Part shown: positions 34,319 through 45,532 of the stretch, one piece after another
Position numbering within the stretch: position 1 is the first letter of the stretch
Layout: each line of letters opens with the position of its first letter
Assembly (NCBI GenBank): GCA_907163375.1
Contig: CAJQUW010001972.1
Span: 961,001 to 1,025,000 of the forward strand
Length of the DNA: 64,000 nt
Source: Prostheceraeus crozeri
Lineage: Eukaryota; Platyhelminthes; Polycladida; Euryleptidae
Direction: 5' to 3'
Made by a program: the position numbers and the translations under genes
The notes under the pieces: model-generated
What the model saw: only the letters and a program-made list of their open reading frames with translations
The model's database searches: none
What the model was told of the DNA's origin: nothing

Positions 34319-34818
34319 GGATTTCCACTCCAAGAAGAAGTTGATGCAGTGGATGTCCACTGAAGGAAGAAGCAGTGGATTATCACTGTAAGTGGAGGCA
34401 GTGGATTTCCACTGCAAGATGAAGTGTTGGATCATCATTAGAAGTGAGAGCATTGGATTTCCATTAGAAGGGGAATCGGTGGATTTCCATTGGAAGGAGA
34501 AGCGGTGCATTTTCATTAGAAGAGAAAGCGGTTGATTTCCATTAGAAGAGGAAGCGGTTGATTTCCATTAGAATAGGAGGTGGTAGATTTTCATTAGAAG
34601 TGAAAGCATTGGATTTCCATTAGAGGAGGAATCGGTGGACTTCCATTGGAAGGAGAAACGGTGCATTTTCATTAGAAGAGGAATCGGTGGATTTCCATTA
34701 GAAGAGGAAGCATTGGATTTCCATTAGAAGTGAAAGCATTGGATTTCCATTAGAATAGGAAGCGGTGCATTTCCATTGAAGGAAGGAGTGTTGCATCATC
34801 ATTGGAAGGAGAAGCGAG
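34319..34818. repeat. 26-bp minisatellite, about 19 units
   Basis: The unit is GGATTTCCATTAGAAGAGGA plus AGCGGT, repeated with substitutions but almost no length change: the first unit is 32 bp and the other 18 are exactly 26 bp. Early units read ...CCACTG.AAG, later ones ...CCATTAGAAG, so the array grew in stages. The period is not a multiple of three and stops occur, so it is not coding. It lies in the NCLX intron 34191-36512. Confidence 0.9.
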
Positions 34819-35530
34819 TTTTTTGATTGCTGATGTCATCAACGAGCCTAGTACATGTACAATGTGACTAATTTATCCACTTTCTCTATATAGTAACTAC
34901 AAGATTGCAGAATTTGAGGCTTGTCTGCATAATGGATTAGTGTTTATTAAGTGTTAAGTTTAACGCGTTTTAAGACGAACATCAATAATTTATTCTTTAG
35001 ACAACAGATCACTCCCTCTTCTTATTGAAACATACATTAATTCACGCATGTATTCATCAATCGTGACAATATCTTAGGGTCGAAGCGCTGCATAGTCGCC
35101 TAAAAGCAGCAAATTAATAAAAAGAATGTTCTTGGCATATATGAATGATAAAAATAATTTTCAGCCAATTAATTTTCAGAACAGGTAGCTATTTCCTAAA
35201 TCTATCCATCTCTATTGTAATTATTCTTTCAATATTATTATTATTCGTGTCGGAGTAATCAGCTATTAATGAGATTATGCAACCATTCATTAATAAAACT
35301 TTTATGATCAATATAATACTGCAAATAACTGTAAATAATTGATTGTTCTAGTGATTTTTTGATCAGTTAATATTAGACACTGTGATTCACCTTTTGTCAG
35401 GGCATCTCCAACCATGAGAAACTTAGTGCTTATATATGTTTATTGTTTGCAAACCTGCAATGTATAAGATATTGTTATTGTTATTTTCGATAAGCACGGT
35501 AGTTGCTTATTTTTGATACCAGAGCATTGT
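34819..35530. other. Intronic stretch, no gene seen
   Basis: AT-rich intron between the minisatellite and the hAT element. No frames, ends or RNA genes were found. Confidence 0.5.
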
Positions 35531-35538
35531 TTGCTTAC

Positions 35539-36285
35539 CAGGGATGCGGAGTCCTATCATTTTGATAGGACTCCGACTCCTGGGGTTGATAGGACTCCGG
35601 CTTATGATAGGACTCCGACTCCGGGTGGTCAGTATAAATACTCTAGTTTTTAATGAAAAAGCTGGTAACCTACATCATAGATCATTATAGGCTTACCGGA
35701 ACATATCTTTAGTGATCATTGTCACTTATCAATCATTTTCGATGAAAGTTTATCAAATGTCGCTTTAAGTTGGATGCATGCGACTCGGCTCCTCCCATGT
35801 TGATGATGTGTGCTTCATTAGGTTTTTCTCCAGTCTCTACCAGGCAGGAAAATCCCCATTCTTCTTCAAAAAATATGAGTACACTTTCGATTTTAATATG
35901 CGCTTTGGAGGAGAAATCACACGCGATTAACGTGAAGGTAAGAGGTGATGTTCTCAAACAAGCTAGCATTTCGTTTTTGTCTCCGATGTGACCTTCGGTG
36001 CGTAGGTGTGATCGAGGCTAGGAAGGCTTGTCTTCTCTATTAAATCACCGAGTGAAAAGACAATCTTTTTTTCACTATCACGGTTCATTCCCTCAACTAT
36101 TACAAGCTTTGCATGCACTTCTGTCTCTGTAGTTTTGTTTGACGGAGAAGGTTGACATTAAGGTAGTGACAGCTATATGTCCGAGAATAAATAATCTGTT
36201 TCTGTTATCTTTCGGGTCTAGTTATAGGCTCCGACTCCGACTCCAGCAAAAATGATAGGACAGCAACTCCGACTCCGCATCCCTG
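35539..36285. mobile_element. hAT element remnant, deletion derivative (747 bp)
   Basis: The ends are CAGGGATGCGGAGTC and its inverse GACTCCGCATCCCTG, with an exact 8-bp duplication TTGCTTAC (35531-35538 and 36286-36293). Subterminal copies of GATAGGACTCCGACTCC occur several times near the left end and again near the right. On the - strand it holds part of a transposase N-terminus (see 35733-35969). It sits in the NCLX intron 34191-36512, about 230 bp before the next exon. Confidence 0.85.
35733..35969 (-). pseudogene. BED zinc-finger fragment of a hAT transposase
   Basis: The frame encodes EWGFSCLVETGEKPNEAHII, then GGAESHASNLKRHLINFHRK. The ending SNLKRHL..FH with an upstream Cys is the C-x2-C...H-x(3-5)-H pattern of a BED finger with the first cysteine pair degraded. 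In hAT transposases this finger binds the transposon ends. The catalytic part is missing, which fits an internally deleted copy. Confidence 0.55.
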
Positions 36286-36512
36286 TTGCTTACTATCTTT
36301 ATTTCAAATTTTCACACATGCATTTACTACTATGAATGACTGCATAGCATTGTTGATATAATTCAATGATTATTAGCAAATGTTGAATTGATATTGGAGA
36401 TATAAGACAATCAATAATACAAAAAGCAAAAATGACAACAACAAAATAGAAACTCATATAATCTCTTGTTATTACATTCTATTCTACAGCTCTATTTTCC
36501 TTTATTCTTCAG

Positions 36513-36908
36513 CTATACACGAGGATGAAGATGAAGTTGCTGTTGTCAATTTTAGTGACCTTGATTTTGGTGAAATTATGGGTCGACCTGCAGCAGTCAG
36601 TTTCACTATGCCTGATGATCCAGATCAACTGTCAAATACCGAATTGACTGACGTGGAGGAGGAGCCGTATGTGGTTCCAGGATTTTTCAGACATTTTCTA
36701 GAAACTATCAATCCAATAGATCCTGGTGAATGGAAGAATCTTTCAATCATTTCTAAGATCCTTGAAGTAATTCGAAGTCCTCTTAAGTTTTTATTGCTTC
36801 TCATTGTGCCCCTGTCCAATGAGGATCATCCAACTCAAGGCTGGTGTAAGTTACTAATACTTGTACAATGTATTATCACACCAATGGTCTGGATACTGAG
36901 TCTTCAAG
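36513..36908 (+). CDS. SLC8B1: NCLX (mitochondrial Na+/Ca2+ exchanger), exon for end of loop and following membrane segments
   Basis: The exon lies between TTTATTCTTCAG and GTGAGT. In phase 1 it reads IHEDEDEVAVVNFSDLDFGE, then an acidic stretch, then VVPGFFRHFLETINPIDPGE, WKNLSIISKILEVIRSPLKF, LLLLIVPLSNEDHP and WCKLLILVQCIITPMVWILS, ending LQ. The pattern N-P-x-D-x(3)-W before FLLLL.VP, then L...Q..I.P.V..L.LQ, matches the part of NCLX that links the loop to the second set of helices (human: NPLDYMKWR, FLLLLTVPV, LHLVISPLVVVLTLQ). The last base, G, joins CG at 50571. NCLX returns Ca2+ from the matrix to the cytosol and needs Na+ or Li+. Confidence 0.88.
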
Positions 36909-37229
36909 GTGAGTTCTTCCTTTGTCAGTAATGACACTTCCTCAAATTTCTCAAGTCTGAGCAGTGCCGCTAAAAAGATCAAAAGTCAATATTGTATTCG
37001 TTAGGCATTTTCAGGAGTAATGATTAGGCCTGGAAGTTTCTGAATGCATCTATGTCTTCATGAAACCGAGAGTGCAAAAAATGAAACACGGACAGCGATC
37101 AATGAGGTTTTATGACGCAAGTTTTTGGATCAAAATGGCTTCAGAAATTCGAGCCATGAGAGTTGTGATCAACCACATAAAAGCATATTTACGAAAACTA
37201 AGTGGTATAGAGTACTAGCTTAATTGTCT
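36909..37229. other. Start of the 13.7-kb NCLX intron
   Basis: Intron sequence after the 5' splice site GTGAGT. Nothing recognisable before the LINE fragment. Confidence 0.5.
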
Positions 37230-37541
37230 TCACTTCTTTTTTTCAAGAGACAATAATTTTATGCGTTGCTTCAGCCAGAATGTTTCTCTGGGATCTTTGG
37301 TGACCTCGGCTATGCGGACACCAAAGTATTTGATGAAACACCTTGTAGTGTTGCAGTATACACCAGAGGTTCCATTAGCAACTGGTTCAAAAATGTATTG
37401 AATGATCAAATCAGTATATTCGCGGCACTTATGAGATTCAACTGAAGCAACAGCAGAACCAGACTCAAGAAAAGAGCTAATGATATTGGAGGCCGCATGA
37501 GCATCCTCACAAGTGAAGTCCCACCTGACTGGCTTTCTACG
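37230..37541 (-). pseudogene. LINE ORF2 C-terminal domain (PD-(D/E)XK type), 3' half
   Basis: A frame without a start codon is open for about 103 codons to a TGA at 37230-37232. It reads RRKPVRWDFTCEDAHAASNI, then ESGSAVASVESHKCREY, then IIQYIFEPVANGTSGVY, and ends VTKDPRETFWLKQRIKLL. The series WD.TC.D..A.SN, A..E..K...Y, F.PVA.ETSG.Y and T.DPRE..WL.QR is the restriction-like nuclease domain found after the RT in some animal LINEs. Its upstream half lies at 37828-38130, separated by the insertion 37557-37816. Confidence 0.7.
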
Positions 37542-37556
37542 TTATAAAGAGAAAGT

Positions 37557-37816
37557 CTTTAAATAATTTCTTCAAAAGACTTGTTCTCGTTCTTAATTAA
37601 TTTATTGGCGAACTTTCGGATGATAACTTCACCCGCCCTCAGGCAAGTACAAGTAAAGAGCTCTTTACTTGCCTTACTTGACTCTTTACTTGTACTTGCC
37701 TGAGGAAGGGTGAAGTTATCATCCGAAAGCTCGCCAATGAATTAAGAACCAGAACAAGTCTTTTGAAGAAATGTTTTAAAGTCAATTCTTGGTTCTCAGA
37801 GTAGAAGATTATGGAG
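37557..37816. mobile_element. PLE-derived palindromic insertion with hammerhead motifs inside a LINE (260 bp)
   Basis: It is flanked by exact 11-bp duplications AAAGAGAAAGT (37546-37556 and 37817-37827), and it divides a LINE whose protein resumes on the other side. Arms of about 103 bp (37557-37660 and about 37682-37781) are inverted around a short AAGTAAAGAGCTCTTTACTT centre. Each arm has a hammerhead-like motif pointing outward. After the right arm, 35 extra bases (37782-37816) have no partner on the left. The design is the same as at 22555-23039, although the sequences differ. Confidence 0.75.
37696..37738 (+). ncRNA. Hammerhead-like motif with intact CUGANGA box
   Basis: CTGAGGA at 37700-37706 matches CUGANGA. 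Stem II is GGGTGA-AGTTA-TCATCC (6 bp including one G-U pair), followed by GAAA at 37724-37727, a one-base-pair stem III and CUC. Stem I is TTGC with GCCAA, weak. This is the best-preserved core in the window. The inverted partner on the - strand (about 37605-37648) has the box changed to CTGAGGG. Confidence 0.55.
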
Positions 37817-37827
37817 AAAGAGAAAGT

Positions 37828-38130
37828 GTTCATCCGATCAGGCCTTTCATCCTCACTTCGGCTTAAGCCAACAGACTCAAGTACTGATGGAATTCCTCAG
37901 AAAGAAAAGCACGGCGCAAAATGTCATTCACTTCTGAATGCTCATCCACAGTTGAAGCGACATTACAAGGGGTGATTACCCAAGCTGTCAACCGCAGTTC
38001 CGCACGGGCACTTGTGAGGAACAAAAACAATGACTCCCATTCCGTGGGTAATCGCGCTTTTAAATGCAGTGTCGTCTAGATCAGTGTCCAGGCATGGTAC
38101 TGGGAACGCGTTTAGCCAGGCACAAGATCG
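37828..38130 (-). pseudogene. LINE ORF2 C-terminal domain, 5' half
   Basis: The - strand encodes WLNAFPVPCLDTDLDDTAF, then VPHKCPCGTAVDSLGNHPL, a stop, CRFNCG, later NDILRRAFL and, in another frame, GIPSVLESVGLSRSEDERPD. The Cys-rich CPCG..VD..G.H.L.C and GIPS.LEPVGL.R.D.KRPDG are the lead-in and catalytic Asp region of the LINE nuclease domain that continues at 37230-37541. There are at least two stops and one frameshift. It lies in an NCLX intron on the opposite strand. Confidence 0.65.
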
Positions 38131-41100
38131 ATGCGTTTTTCAGCAAGCAATTGGGTTCTTTCTATTTGGTTTGCTTTTTCAAGAAGGCCATTGAATTTTG
38201 TTCTTTGATGAATTATGTCCCAATACTTTTAATGTGCGAAGGATTTTTTTAGCCGGATGGAAAGTCCAGATTAAATCTTATTAAATTTGTAGCAATTCAT
38301 CATGACCTCAAAAGTTGGTAAATTGGGTATCTTCATCAATGAAGAGTCGTTTCAGTATGCTTTTTAACAACCATTTTTTCGTAAAATATATTAGTACTGT
38401 ATCTTAGTAATGTATCTTTTTGTGCGTTCAACAAATCTTAAATCCTTACACTATGAAAAGGTAGATTGGTGGATCACACCGTCTGTCAATTTTCGTTAAA
38501 AAATTCTGTCGTCTTCATGGTGAAATCCTGCAACAAAGAGAACGCTCAATTTTCTTTCGTAGGGCCTATCTATGGCCTACTGACGACAACTTACCGCTTA
38601 ATGAAATAAGATATGTGGTAAAATGCAATGATTCAAATTACATATATGCCTACACTGTAATTTATTAAAATTGAGCTTCAGCGTGTTTGAGAACTTCAAC
38701 ACGGATATTGCACGGAAAATTTGTATAATATTGACCACAGAAAAGTGCTCAAAGCAAGAGTCATAGAGTTTTGCACAAAATCAATAAGTAAAAATCTGCG
38801 ATGAGTAACTCAAGCGTTTCTGGGTAAGCTGATCCGACGCTCATCTTTAATGCCTACTGGCAATGTTCGCTAGCTGATGATGTACTTGTAACTTAAATCA
38901 TTTTCTGAAAATATCTATTGAGATTCTATGAAGCACAGTCAAAATTTATATCGTAGAACTATTTTTTGTGGTTGACGTTCTGCCGTTCCATTCTACAAAT
39001 GTGTGTAGAATGCTTACTACTTGCACGTTATCAGTAGTTTGTTATTTTATGATTGTTTGTGGCACGCTTTTGAAAAACACTCATTCACATACACGCAATT
39101 TTTGCAGTTGTGCAACTACAGAATTAGATTCATCTGCGCGCAAACAAAATATTTAATTTTCAAAATTAACGTAGTCTCCAAGAAACTATTATTAGTGAGA
39201 AACATAACGCGAGCGCCTTTGAGGTTTCTAATCATGCGTACAATGGCCGAGATGATGAACTAAAATGACAGAATAATTGAGTGTACAAAATAAAGAAATC
39301 TGCAAGACATCAGGACAATAATGGACAGAACTACAAAGGTTACAATAGAATAGTCTATAAATAAACTCTGTTTGAATACACAAAGGAGGTGCACGCTTAT
39401 AAATAAACAATGCTTCATTTTTTATTTACTTATTATTTTTTTCATCTGTTTGTGTATCCAAAAAGCGTTTTATATAGTCTATTGTTACCTTGGTAGTTTT
39501 GTTCATTATTATCTTGATGTCTTGCAGATATCTTCATTCTGTCTAGTGAATGCGTCTCATTTTGTACAGCATTCTGTCATTTTTCTTCATCATCTTGGCC
39601 GCTGTACACACGCATGATAAGAGGCCTCGAAAGCGCTCGCGATATCTTTCTCAATAATAAAAGTTTCTTGGCGACGCATATTTTCAAAATTATCGGAAAG
39701 CAACATCGTTTCAAAATATTTAATTTTGTGTGTGCAGCGTCCACGGAAGAGGAATGCTTACTCTATGCTTGTTTACATGTGGTCGCTTCAAACTGAGATA
39801 CAACTGCACATTTAAGCGATCATGGCCTGAGCATTTAGGTGTGTTCGGTAGACTAAAAATTGAAATGAAAATTAAAACTTTTTTCATGAGTCAACAAACT
39901 AATGAAATGAGACATCCCGTCAAATACTGATGAAACATCTTTGTTATAGAACCCGAAATGATTTCCCTAGACTCGACTGATGATTGAATTAAACGACAAG
40001 ACACTGTCACTGTGTCATTGCTTATTTCAGCATCTGCTTAAATATTTATGATCACTGACAGCTATTGATTTCATTATAAGCAATACACGACAATTAGTGG
40101 CTATCAGAGATTTGATAGTATTTCTGTTGCTTTTGCTTTTTCTTCAAAATGATTTGAACGTCTCAAAATTGTTCGAATAATTACCATGAAATATATATCT
40201 GCGTATATGCATGATAATAAACTGGTCTAAAACGGATTTCTTAAGATCAATTTAGGAAAACATTGCGCGAATGATTTAGTCGGTTGTTCTGGCATTAATA
40301 GCAGACGTGATCTTCAGGCAGATATTGTACATGAAGCATGAACTCACATATTCAAGTACACCCAGGAACTAAGAAAGTTTCAGATACACGAAATTGTAAG
40401 GCATTATGTCGGTGTAGAATTTTGGGCGCAAATCCATACATATTTGTGTGAATTCACTGACATCGAGATCTGAGAACATACTCGCGAGGAATTTCATGCA
40501 TCTGGACTATGTCTTCTTCCAAATTTGCAGCAGCCTATACTACGGTTTTACACGTGTTTTCAACCAAACTTATGATCAACAAACATGTCAGCACTGCTGA
40601 TCACATTATGGCATTAGCAGAAAGCTTGTTTCATGGATATAAATACAAGCACTTGTTCACCTTCAAAATCACCAGAGATGACTGAGAACTTTTATTATTT
40701 CTCTCAGTTGACATAAATTCTGCTTAACTTCCTGACATTGTTACTGTCAAATATTAAATCTAAAGATAAACGACTGAATCATCTAATCAAAACTGTTCCC
40801 GGTTTAGTTTCTCATCCTCATGGAAGGAGAACAGAGATGAGCAAGGATTCAGGATTGACCGGGTGATGGGCCTTCTAGGCATAGATCTTTGAATACACAC
40901 TGTCAATCAGACGATATTTAATCACACCGAGGCTGAGAATCAATCAAGGCAGCTGTTGTTTATAATTGACGTGCCATTACTCACCACGTCCGTATCTCAG
41001 CTAACGGGAAAGGCGGATCCTGCTTGCGAAGACGACATATTAATTGCGTGCAATGTGGAGAGATTTGTGAAATATCATTTCATGTGATTTGATAACGTGG

Positions 41101-43627
41101 CTTTTACATTCTCTTATTTCTTTTCATCAAAAAATTCCATTCTTTTCAATTACCATTTGGTTTTGAGTGCTGCTTATCATTCAAATTCGTTGAAGCTTGA
41201 ATTTAAAAGAAATTACAATAGCCATTTTCCGCCAAATAAACAAAATAAGAATAACATCGACAAACACAAGAATGTCTAGATTTAGATACTCCTAACCCCA
41301 AGAGGGTGATAGTGAACTCAATGAGTCAATTGAGGTTTATTTTTTAGTTGGGTCAAGTTTCTCAACCTAGGTGATGTCATACCTTCCTTTCTGGCCATCA
41401 TTAGACTTTATTTTTCTCCCTGAAATATTCATTCATTGCGGAAATTCTTGCTGTTAAGATGGTTTCAAATGACAGTCGCTGTGAAGTAAAAAAGTGCATT
41501 AAGGCTCATGTAGGCTATAAGGATGAGATCTAACTTTTTACGTCTTAAGCTCTTTGCGTGATGACATAACACGACTGTCTAATTAATGAGAATCAATAAT
41601 AGCGTAAATCATCAATGGTTGATTCAAATTCAATGAGTAGCATATGGCTACTTAGTGGACGTGTGAATGGGCCACGTGATCGATTTAAGCGCAAGTTATA
41701 TTGACAAACGCAAAAGCTTGACCGCGAGAGTCCAATTTTTTTATAGAATTGATAGGTAGGCCTGCAGCAAAGCTTCGATTTAGAAACATGAAAGCAATTT
41801 ATTGTAGCTGTAATTTTAGTCATACAATTAATTGATAATTCAAAGTTTAAGACATGAATGAACTGAAATTGAAGTTAATGAGCAATTTGTTGATTGAAAC
41901 TCAATGGAAGATAATCCGCTTGAAACTGAATAAAGAAATGATAACTCAAAGCTTGAATTATCCAACATTATTAAATCTACATTGCAACCAATTGTTAGCA
42001 TAATTTAAATCTTAAATACTCCGAAATATTTAACTTGACATGGTGGAATTATGTACCGATGTCGTAATCTTAGTGAGTTTGCTCGTCACGTTGTGCATCT
42101 AATGTATATTTATTACCTTATAAGATGAATTGAGTAAAATTACTGAATTCTGTCATCAGCTCACCTCATGGTATTCTATAACTTACACTCAGACTCAATA
42201 GATTTTTTTGTAGAGATTGCAATATAGAAGTAGAATCTCTTTCCTTAAATGTTCTCACTGTGTTTCCTCAGGTTTAATTCTCCGATTGATACGTGTCCTT
42301 TTTCTAAATTAGGTTTTTTGAAGATATGAAATTGTAATCATTTATGGATTTGGTTCCAGACGGAAATCATTTTTGAAAATGAGAAAGATAAAATTCTCAT
42401 TTGTTGAGATATAATGTTGATATCGCTGAGTCATATCTTTCGCTTTCGATTTGGCCTCAGTAAAATACAACCCTCGATTATAGATGGCTAAGGTAAAAAG
42501 GAATGAAAGCACTAAAATCAAATAGATCGAAGCATCACTTTAACCACGATCCGATTGAGCGCTACAACTAACTAATGGATACAAAGATGAAATGCAAAAT
42601 TCATGAAGAGTTTGTGGATCCTGAAAAGTCCAACACTATCTAGCAAACTGTCGAAATTTACTTAGAACGGCGACGTCTGACTGCGAGCTTGTCAAGAAGT
42701 CCATTGTATTGCCATATGCCTCTGTTGTCAAATCTATGAGTTTTAAGACGCTCGAATCGATGGTGACGCCGTAAATCCAACTCCAGTCTGCTCCTAGTCA
42801 ACTTTCATATCGCACTGTTAATCATTCCACGATAGCGAATAGGGTGACTAAGGAGTCATTTATAAAGGGATAAAGTCACTACTTGATTGAGTATACACTT
42901 CGGAAAATATTGAATAATCAATTGGTGTGCATTAATCAACCATTGTGTTCATTCTATCAAATTCATCCTTATCTGTGGTCACAGTCTGATGCTCAAACTG
43001 TTAATGACTCTTCTCACTTTTTAAGAGACAACACTGAATAATGTGAAAGTCTCAGGTAGTGGAAAATCTACATCCGCTGTATATCCTTTACTTTGGAATG
43101 AATTAATGAGCTCAGGTATTCATAGCAAGGAAAGTTGGATCACTTGTCTTGACAGATGTGAAGAATACATCCCTAGTTAGAAGCAAGAAGAGAAACAATG
43201 GAGTTAGGAGACTCAACCCACTATCCTTGGCGGTTGCAGAAGACCAACCGACAAAGAAATTCTCTGCTTATAGCTTTTACGAGAATTTTATCTGTGCACG
43301 AGTACCGCAGCTTCAACAAAGGAGGATCCTCTTCGCTCCACGGAACAATAAGAATGCCTTCTCAATTGTTGAAAATAGGAAGAGAGACAGTTTTAATGAA
43401 ACTACAAAGATAAGAAAAGCATGAAAGGTAGTATGCATTATGAAGCAAGCGATTCATGAACAATATTCTAGAAATTCTCCATTTTATTGAGAAAATACGC
43501 ATCATTTTCTCTTCTTACGCAGAGTAGTATTGCCAATAAATGTAAAACACATTGGCTAGTGCATTTTTAATATAAAAAATAGAACTGATCGAATTTCACT
43601 CTCTTCATTTTCAAGGGCAAAATCAAC
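38131..43627. other. Long intronic stretch, no gene seen
   Basis: This part of the 13.7-kb NCLX intron is AT-rich, with frames of up to about 90 codons (for example 39372-39617 and 43149-43424) that show no known domain and no splice-phase match to NCLX. No paired transposon ends or tandem arrays were found by eye. It may hold old unrecognised repeats. Confidence 0.45.
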
Positions 43628-43635
43628 TTCAATCT

Positions 43636-44100
43636 AATTTTATACAGAAATATGAGAACCGCTTTCATTGTCGAAGATGTATTTAACGCGACATGTTTCG
43701 CCTGCTCTGCTTCACGCGTTACACAGGAATGAAGGTACAAGATCTATGACTGGAGATGAAATCACATGAAGTCAAGCGGACACTGGAGATGACAATGACA
43801 ACAATAAGCCGACAATTAATTATGCGTTCATGACACGAATTGAAAATCAATGGATAATGACACAGGTAAACGAGACAATACAAGGAAATTTCCAAATAAT
43901 AATTAAAGTGAACTACCAAGGTAAGTATAAAGAAATGATATGTTCCTTCTGTACGCACAAATTAGGGCTAAACCTTCGAATAGCCAAAGCTTCCGTGAAG
44001 GACAAAGTAGTAGAATGTCTGTTTGAAAATAAAACTTTAAAAGAAGAACGAGCAGTGTCAGTATCACAGCTACAAGCTTGTAAATGCCGAGTAATAGCAC
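43636..44100 (-). repeat. Left arm of the PLE inverted repeat (true 3' end)
   Basis: It pairs with 45067-45532. It contains the last 60 codons of the PLE frame, its 3' untranslated part and a hammerhead-like motif at 43684-43721. Differences between the arms are few (for example one codon reads I in this arm's antisense frame and T in the other). Confidence 0.9.
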
Positions 44101-45337
44101 TTGCCGGAGCGCGGACGGATCGAGGAGGTTTGCGGACGGAATTGTTCAACCACTTTGGCACGTGTTCTGAGATACGGTCCTCAAGTTTGCGGCCAGTTCT
44201 CCCAATATATCTGCTACTGCAGATACACGTGAATGAGTAAATAACATTGGATTTTTGGCGAACAGGCACAAAGTCTTTCGGGGACCGGATCGAGATGCGT
44301 TGAGTGCTGAATATCACGGTCGGCAAAGCAGCAGGATACAGGCGAAAGGCCTTCTTGATTGACGTCCGAAAAAAGGAAGCTGACTTCTCACCAATGTATG
44401 GGACTTTAATGTACACCTTCTTCTTTTCAGGGCCGAACTCTTGTGCTGACTCGACAGGAGATTGAGTCATATACCTCTCTATGAAAAACGAGGGATATCC
44501 ATTATCCAGCAGCACGCACTTTATACTCTCCAGCTCAGCAGGAAGCGTCTCAGGCGAGCATATTCTGTGAGCTCTCATTGTGAGTGACTTCACCAAGTTG
44601 ACCTTATAAGAGCGTGGGACAAAGCTGTAGAAGCTCGAATAGAGTCCAGTCCAGGTAGGTTTTCGATACACCGATGTCATTATCGTACCATCACTTCGTC
44701 GTCGACAATTGACATCCAGGAAATGCAAGTTGTTATCTGACTCAACTTCACAAGTGTATCGGATCGATGGATGAGCGTCGTTAAAGCACTTCAGCAAGTG
44801 TGGGATGGTGGAGTCGGAGTTGACGATGATAAAACAATCATCCACAAATCGACAGAAAAGTTTCGTGTCAGATTCGATGCGATGAGACAATTTCTTCTCC
44901 ATATATCCGATAAAAATGTCTGCAAATACTGGTCCGAGAGCACTTCCCATAGCACAGCCATCCACGTGTGTGTAATAATCACCGTCAAACAGGAACTGCA
45001 CATTCAGTGTACACAGCTCCAACAGTGACCTCAAAATGCTCACATCCACACCAAGGGAGTGATTGCGTGCTATTACTCGGCATTTACAAGCTTGTAGCTG
45101 TGATACTGACACTGCTCGTTCTTCTTTTAAAGTTTTATTTTCAAACAGACATTCTACTACTTTGTCCTTCACGGAAGCTTTGGCTGTTCGAAGGTTTAGC
45201 CCTAATTTGTGCGTACAGAAGGAACATATCATTTCTTTATACTTACCTTGGTAGTTCACTTTAATTATTATTTGGAAATTTCCTTGTATTGTCTCGTTTA
45301 CCTGTGTCATTATCCATTGATTTTCAATTCGTGTCAT
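43913..45337 (-). pseudogene. Chimeric PLE frame: antisense arm fused to RT (C-terminal half) and GIY-YIG
   Basis: The frame is 474 codons long. Its first 90 or so (MTRIENQWIMTQVNETIQGN to QLQACKCRVIA) are the reverse strand of the inverted 3' arm, not PLE protein. From about residue 91 it becomes real PLE: VDGCAMGSALGPVFADIFIG (RT motif B), FCRFVDDCFIIV (motif C, FVDD), LHFLDVNCR, SVYRKPTWTGLYSSF, then SNVIYSFTC, SRYIGRTGRKLEDRISEH (GIY-YIG) and SFTEALAIRRFSPNLC (the acidic position). RT motif A and everything before it are missing. The same C-terminal 60 codons are read on the + strand at 45063-45254 from the inverted arm. It cannot make a working RT. Confidence 0.85.
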
Positions 45338-45532
45338 GAACGCATAATTAATTGTCGGCTTATTGTTGTCATTGTCATCTCCAGTGTCCGCTTGACTTCA
45401 TGTGATTTCATCTCCAGTCATAGATCTTGTACCTTCATTCCTGTGTAACGCGTGAAGCAGAGCAGGCGAAACATGTCGCGTTAAATACATCTTCGACAAT
45501 GAAAGCGGTTCTCATATTTCTGTATAAAATTT
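45067..45532 (+). repeat. Right arm of the PLE inverted repeat (copied 3' end)
   Basis: Inverse of 43636-44100. It begins within the GIY-YIG coding part and runs to the 3' end outward, followed by a 25-bp tail that the left arm lacks. Confidence 0.9.
45446..45483 (+). ncRNA. Hammerhead-like motif in the right arm
   Basis: Stem I TAACGC/GCGTTA, then GTGAAGC in the place of CUGANGA, a weak stem II, GAAA, stem III CA/TG and UC. The outer stem is strong and the box is degenerate. The partner on the - strand is 43684-43721. Position and order fit the hammerheads known in PLE terminal repeats, but activity is unlikely. Confidence 0.4.

Noticed and set aside
34319-34818. CRISPR-like regular spacing
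   Set aside because: The array is a contiguous 26-bp tandem repeat without unique spacers, in a eukaryotic intron.
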